Assembly (NCBI GenBank): GCA_020002185.1
Contig: CM034544.1
Location: 1,641,616 to 1,705,615, forward strand
DNA: 64,000 nucleotides
Source of the DNA: Paraescarpia echinospica
Taxonomy: Eukaryota; Annelida; Polychaeta; Sabellida; Siboglinidae
Direction: 5' to 3'
The notes beneath the pieces are model-generated. The model ran no database searches. It saw only the letters and a program-made list of their open reading frames with translations, and was not told the DNA's origin. Positions 58,086-64,000 of the stretch are shown piece after piece. The position numbers were made by a program, and so were the translations under genes. The stretch's first letter is position 1. Each line of letters begins with the position of its first letter.

Positions 58086-59165
58086 ATAATGCGTACTTTA
58101 TAACTAGGTACAAACTCAAGCCGACCGTGTAGCAATAAACCAAGTGCGTCAGTTGTCACCAATACAGTATGTTTATCTGAAAGTACGTTATAACTAGGTA
58201 CAAACTCACGCCGACCGTGTAGCAATAAACAAAGTGCATCAGTTGTCATCAATACAGTATGTTTATCTGAAAGTACGTTATAACAAGGTACAAACTCACG
58301 CCGACCGTGTAGCAATAAACCAAGTGCATCAGTTGTCATCAATACATTATGTTTATCTGAAAGTACGTTATAACTAGGTACAGACTCACGCCGACCTTGT
58401 AGCAATAAACCAAGTGCGTCAGTTGTCACCAATACAGTATGTTTATCTGAAAGTACGTTATAACTAGGTACAGACTCACGCCGACCTTGTAGCAATAAAC
58501 CAAGTGCGTCAGTTGTCACCAATACAGTATGTTTATCTGAAAGTACGTTATAACAACGTACAAACTCACGCCGACCGTGTAGCAATAAACCAAGTGCATC
58601 AGTTGTCATCAATACAGTATGTTTATCTGAAAGTACGTTATAACTAGGTACAGACTCACGCCGACCTTTTTGCAATAAACCAAGTGCGTCAGTTGTCACC
58701 AATACAGTATGTTTATCTGAAAGTACGTTATAACAAGGTACAAACTCACGCCGACCGTGTAGCAATAAACCAAGTGCATCAGTTGTCATCAATACAGTAA
58801 GTTTATCTGAAAGTACGTTATAACTAGGTACAGACTCACGCCGACCTTGTAGCAATAAACCAAATGCGTCAGTTGTCACCAATACAGTATGTTTATCTGA
58901 AAGTACGTTATAACAAGGTACAAACTCACGCCGACCGTGTAGCAATAAACCAAGTGCGTCAGGTGTCACCAATACAGTATGTTTATCTGAAAGTACGTTA
59001 TAACAAGGTACAAACTCACGCCGACCGTGTAGCAATAAACCAAGTGCATCAGTTGTCATCAATACAGTATGTTTATCTGAAAGTACGTTATAACAACGTA
59101 CAAACTCACGCCGACCGTGTAGCAATAAACCAAGTGCATCAGTTGTCATCAATACAGTATGTTTA
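58086..59165. repeat. 90-bp minisatellite, 12 copies, in the last intron of the galactosyltransferase gene
   Basis: Units contain TATAACTAGGTACAGACTCA, CGCCGACCTTGTAGCAATAA and CAGTTGTCACCAATACAGTA. Because 90 is divisible by 3, a minus-strand frame of 393 codons (58061-59242) stays open with a 30-residue period. Intron position and lack of any domain argue against coding. Sub-types alternate: CAAACTCACGCCGACCGTG with CAGACTCACGCCGACCTTG. Confidence 0.95.
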
Positions 59166-59922
59166 AAGTCGAGCACGTAATTCTGATTGTGACTTCTCTT
59201 TCTGGAGCCGTCAATGATATTATTAATACCCACCCTAAGCAAGTTTTATATTCCCGTGAAAAATGATTATTTTCAAGTTGAGTGGATTTGGATAAAGAAA
59301 GAAGCCGTGAAACAATGGACGACAATTTTCAATTTTACACAGTTTATGCAGAACACTTCAAATCGTTTTCATTAAACTGACGGATCCAGTTTGCCTACGA
59401 AACCATCCTAATAATGCGTGTCACCGATTTGCCTGCCACAAATGTTTACACCTTGAGCATAAGTAGCTGAAGGCGTGTGCTAAATTGGACAAACTTGCTT
59501 GCAGTTATCGCTAAAAACAAATTTGCCCTGCGTTTTTGTTGCTGAGAAAGACATTTCCAGTCACAACGACAACAAAATATACGACGGTACGTCGAACACC
59601 AACAAGTGTTCGACATTCAGTTTGACAGGTTGACGGACCTTGTTGTCAGGCAAGACGGTCACGTGAAGATAAAGTAAAATTGCTTGACTTTCCGTGTGAT
59701 TGTTTTTGTTGCATTCATGCCAAAAACTGAACAAATATGCTGAACGATGACGTCACAAGATATTCCTTTCAGAATTACAACATATATGGAACATGACGTA
59801 GACAGCTATTTTTCGCTCGTATGCAAAATAAGCCTGTGCGACGTAATGGCCGATGCGCTGTGGCGGATTATACATGTCACGACACGATTGTATGTTAAGT
59901 GGTCCTTGTGTCTACGTGCTAC
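59166..59922. other. remainder of the last galactosyltransferase intron
   Basis: No exon, repeat or mobile element is recognised. Confidence 0.5.
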
Positions 59923-60027
59923 CTGAAGGGGTTGACCGGATTGGTGCCGTCCCTGGCGTGACGTAGCATCCGGTAGCGGGACACATGCAGCGGATATCGG
60001 TGGATATACAGCTGCGCTGCCGCTATC
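59923..60027 (-). CDS. B4GALT: beta-1,4-galactosyltransferase, penultimate coding exon
   Basis: 105 nt, acceptor CTCGTACAG and donor TTCAG then GTAGCA, phase 2 on both sides. It encodes YPLHVSRYRMLRHARDGTNP followed by VNPF; the RYRMLRHARD block with NP after it is the conserved stretch after the catalytic domain in animal family members. The exon length equals, as I recall, the matching exon of vertebrate B4GALT1, which supports orthologous gene structure. Confidence 0.88.
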
Positions 60028-60138
60028 CTGTACGAGAACACACGTTGTTGTTGTATGCGTAAAACAAAAGAAAACCCCTTAAGACAGCACTGAACGAATA
60101 ACAATATTTACGTGAAAGAGATATTGTATAGACTCTTT

Positions 60139-60290
<152 letters not shown>

Positions 60291-60676
60291 TACGATTAGG
60301 TCATCCGAGAATATTACATAAACATGCAACGTGGATACGTCGAAATACAACACAATGTAAATCACAATGACAGCATCAAATCTGCATTTAAAGCAACAAA
60401 GCCCCGTTCAAGAGTGTAAACAAACAACACAAAATATATCCTTTCCAATTGCATTAAATAATAAATAACTAAATAAATTGGAAAGTTAGTAAGTAGATAC
60501 AAAAACGAATATTTTGTATTTATAACATAAAATTATACGAAATAACAATGAGGCGGATATTAACTTTTAAACAATAACACTATCAACAACATTATATTTC
60601 ATATATCCGGGTATATATGACGCTTGCTGGAATTATAATGAAAGCAGTGACTAACACTACAGAACCGCGCATGCAC
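60291..60676. other. rest of intron
   Basis: AT-rich with no recognised feature. Confidence 0.5.
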
Positions 60677-60799
60677 CTCTGTCTCATGTCGTCGTCCTCG
60701 CCTCCCCAGCCGTAGAACGTGTTGGAGAATCCATTGACGCGCAGATAATGTACCCTTGTGAAGGCCGTCACGCCGCCAAACATCGGCACGTACTCACGG
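60677..60799 (-). CDS. B4GALT: beta-1,4-galactosyltransferase, catalytic exon
   Basis: 123 nt, acceptor ATATTTCGCAG and donor CAGAG then GTGCAT, phase 2 on both sides. It encodes EYVPMFGGVTAFTRVHYLRV followed by NGFSNTF and YGWGGEDDDMRQR. FGGV and GWGGEDDD are the hallmark blocks of family GT7; the acidic run contributes to acceptor-sugar binding and catalysis. Upstream exons with the DxD metal site, membrane anchor and start are not in this window, probably beyond the satellite array. Confidence 0.92.
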
Positions 60800-61355
60800 C
60801 TGCGAAATATATAGCATTCCTTCATTGTTATCATTAGTATACTTAATTTTAGTATTATTGTAATTTAGACCTTTATTTAACTATTTGTATCCTGTTTGTA
60901 TACATGTAGCAAGCTAAATATTTTAAATAGTCATATTTATTGTTTTCATATTCGTTGTTGGGTGTGTAATGTAAAGTATATAGCGGATAAGGTCCTAAAA
61001 CAATTGTATTTTATTTACTGTTATTACAATTGTTATCATTAAAGTTGCGTTTTGTGTTAAATTACCATATTAGCAATATTTTAAAGAAAGTACAACGTTC
61101 ATGAACATTATATATTATTACTATGCTTATTAACAATCATCGTCGTAAGCGATACGTCATAGCGGGGATGGTTTTTCCGTGGACTGTAGTTGCATACGGT
61201 ACCTATGTGTAGCTTATCATTTGTATATTTTGTACGCCACAACTTCCCACAGTGAGAACACTTACATTCAGAATATGGTGAGAGTGGTATTTGAGGAACG
61301 GCTAATACTAAAACCTGGCCATAATATATATCGTCGCGACTGAGCAATACTGACC
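60800..61355. other. intron sequence upstream of the catalytic exon
   Basis: AT-rich. An open minus-strand frame at 61108-61347 does not resemble the expected upstream exon, so it is not called. Confidence 0.45.
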
Positions 61356-64000
61356 ATTACCATGTGTGTAGCAGTCAGACACATGGATATGTTTCCCTGT
61401 AGCTCTGTCTTTCCTTGTCTCATGTATCATGTGTATAGCAGCCAAACACATCAATATGTTGTCCTACCAAGACAGGTTTCACTGTAGCTCTATCTTTCCT
61501 TGTCTCATATATAATGTGTATAGCAGTCAAACACATGAATATGTTGTCCTACCAAGACAGGTTTCACAGTAACTCTGTCTTTCCTTGTCTCATATATCAT
61601 GTGTATAGCAGTCAAACACATGGATATGTTATCCTGCCAAGACAGGTTTTACTGTTGCTCTATCTTTATTTGTCTCATATATAATGTGTATAGCAGTCAA
61701 ACACATGGATATGTTATCCTGCCAAGACAGGTTTTACTGTTGCTCTATCTTTCCTTGTCTCATATATCATGTGTATAGCAGTCAAACACATGGATATGTT
61801 ATCCTGCCAAGACAGGTTTCACTGTAGCTCTATCTTTCCTTGTCTCATATATCATGTGTATAGCAGTCAAACACATGAATATGTTGTCCTGCCAAGACAG
61901 GTTTCACTGTAGCTCTATCTTTCCTTGTCTCATATATCATGTGTATAGCAGTCAAACACATGAATATGTTATCCTGCCAAGACAGGTTTCACTGTAGCTC
62001 TATCTTTCTTTGTCTCATATATCATGTGTATAGCAGTCAAACACATGGATATGTTATCCTGCCAAGACAGGTTTCACTGTAGTTCTATCTTTCCTTGTCT
62101 CGTATATCATGTGTATAGCAGTCAGACACATGGATATGTTATCCTACCAAGACAGGTTTCACTGTAGCTCTGTCTTTCCTTGTCTCATATATCATGTGTA
62201 TAGCAGTCAAACACATGAATATGTTATCCTACCAAGACAGGTTTCACTGTAGTTCTATCTTTCCTTGTCTCGTATATCATGTGTATAGCAGTCAGACACA
62301 TGGATATGTTATCCTACCAAGACAGGTTTCACTGTAGCTCTGTCTTTCCTTGTCTCATATATCATGTGTATAGCAGTCAAACACATGAATATGTTATCCT
62401 ACCAAGACAGGTTTCACTGTAGTTCTATCTTTCCTTGTCTCGTATATCATGTGTATAGCAGTCAGACACATGGATATGTTATCCTACCAAGACAGGTTTC
62501 ACTGTAGCTCTGTCTTTCCTTGTCTCATATATCATGTGTATAGCAGTCAAACACATGAATATGTTATCCTACCAAGACAGGTTTCACTGCAGCTCTATCT
62601 TTCCTTGTCTCATATATCATGTGTATAGCAGTCAAACACATGGATATGTTGTCCTACCAAGACAGGTTTCACTGTAGCTCTGTCTTTCCTTGTCTCATAT
62701 ATCATGTGTATAGCAGTCAAACACATGAATATGTTATCCTACCAAGACAGGTTTCACTGTAGCTCTATCTTTCCTTGTCTCATATATCATGTGTATAGCA
62801 GTCAAACACATGAATATGTTATCCTGCCAAGAAAGGGTTCACTGTAGCTCTATCTTTACTTGTCTCATATATCATGTGTATAGCAGTCAAACACATGAAT
62901 ATGTTATCCTACCAAGACAGGTTTCACAGTAGCTCTATCTTTCCTTGTCTCATATATCATGTGTACAGCAGTCAAACACATGGATATGTTATCCTGCCAA
63001 GACAGGTTTCACTGTAGCTCTGTCTTTCCTTGTCTCATATATCATGTGTATAGCAGTCAAACACATGAATATGTTATCCTACCAAGACAGGTTTCACTGT
63101 AGCTCTGTCTTTCCTTGTCTCATATATCATGTGTACAGCAGTCAAACACATGAATATGTTATCCTACCAAGACAGGTTTCACAGTAGCTCTATCTTTCCT
63201 TGTCTCATATATCATGTGTACAGCAGTCAAACACATGAATATGTTATCCTACCAAGACAGGTTTCACTGTAGCTCTATCTTTCCTTGTCTCATATATCAT
63301 GTGTACAGCAGTCAAACACATGAATATGTTATCCTGCCAAGGCAGGTTTCACTGTAGCTCTATCTTTCCTTGTCTCGTATATCATGTGTACAGCAGTCAA
63401 ACACATGGATATGTTATCCTGCCAAGACAGGTTTCACTGTAGCTCTATCTTTCCTTGTCTCATATATCATGTGTACAGCAGTCAAACACATGGATATGTT
63501 ATCCTGCCAAGACAGGGTTCACTGTAGCTCTATCTTTCCTTGTCTCATATATCATGTGTATAGCAGTCAAACACATGAATATGTTATCCTACCAAGACAG
63601 GTTTCACTGTAGCTCTGTCTTTCCTTGTCTCATATATCATGTGTACAGCAGTCAAACACATGAATATGTTATCCTACCAAGACAGGTTTCACTGTAGCTC
63701 TATCTTTCCTTGGCTCACATATCATGTGTACAGCAGTCAAACACATGAATATGTTATCCTACCAAGACAGGTTTCACTGTAGCTCTGTCTTTCCTTGTCT
63801 CATATATCATGTGTACAGCAGTCAAACACATGAATATGTTATCCTGCCAAGACAGGTTTCACAGTAGCTCTATCTTTCCTTGTCTCATATATCATGTGTA
63901 CAGCAGTCAAACACATGAATGTTATCCTACCAAGACAGGTTTCACAGTAGCTCTATCTTTCCTTGTCTGATATATCATGTGTACAGCAGTCAAACACATG
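61356..64000 (-). repeat. second 85-bp satellite array, inverted, running off the window
   Basis: At least 31 units of the same family as at 30284-35697 but in reverse complement, with words such as GTATAGCAGTCAAACACATG and CTACCAAGACAGGTTTCACT. A 170-bp period (two units) recurs three to four times near 62070-62600 (TAGTTCTATC/CAGACACATGG sub-type). Shares variants such as TGTACAGCAG with array one. Confidence 0.97.

Noticed and set aside
61108..61347. Upstream exon of the galactosyltransferase
   Set aside because: The translation has none of the conserved residues before FGGV, such as a DxD block.

Overview
This window is animal nuclear DNA, most likely from a marine invertebrate (lophotrochozoan, cephalochordate or similar; I cannot place it further). 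The evidence is spliced minus-strand exons with consistent GT-AG borders and phases, several families of APE-type LINE retrotransposons, a Ty3/Gypsy-type element, a tRNA-derived SINE head and very heavy minisatellite content. No bacterial gene organisation, CRISPR array or rRNA gene is visible.

Layout: 0.16-9 kb is dominated by tandem repeats (23-, 60- and 51-bp units, then a TG/CGTG microsatellite). At 10.6-12.4 kb lies an unusual composite-looking mobile element: two 454-bp direct repeats, each with inverted ends, around 0.9 kb, inserted with a 5-bp target duplication into an open reading frame. A 28-bp array follows (13.1-14.3 kb). From 15 to 30 kb there is a LINE graveyard: an AT-rich LINE (minus), an orphan ORF1, an internally deleted CR1/L2-like LINE (minus), and a decayed CR1-like LINE (plus) split by a younger LINE (minus) whose two ORFs are both open and separated by only 3 nt.

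From 30.3 to 35.7 kb is an 85-bp satellite with higher-order periods, then (GA)n and a 31-bp C-rich array. A Gypsy-type gag-pol (37.7-41.1 kb, minus) has a 144-bp LTR and a primer-binding site fitting tRNA-Leu, but it lacks the integrase C-terminus and the 3' LTR. A degenerate gag of a second element runs the other way. Arrays of 56- and 90-bp units, a 53-bp hairpin and a 1.2-kb inverted repeat made from two opposed copies of one LINE family follow.

The host genes are on the minus strand at 54.8-60.8 kb. Three in-phase (1-1) exons each encode one six-cysteine PAN/Apple-like domain. Upstream of them are the last three coding exons (123, 105 and 160 nt) of a beta-1,4-galactosyltransferase. Their introns carry minisatellites, one of which (12 x 90 bp) starts about 40 bp before the last acceptor. 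The window ends in a second array of the 85-bp satellite in inverted orientation, probably inside an upstream intron of the galactosyltransferase gene.
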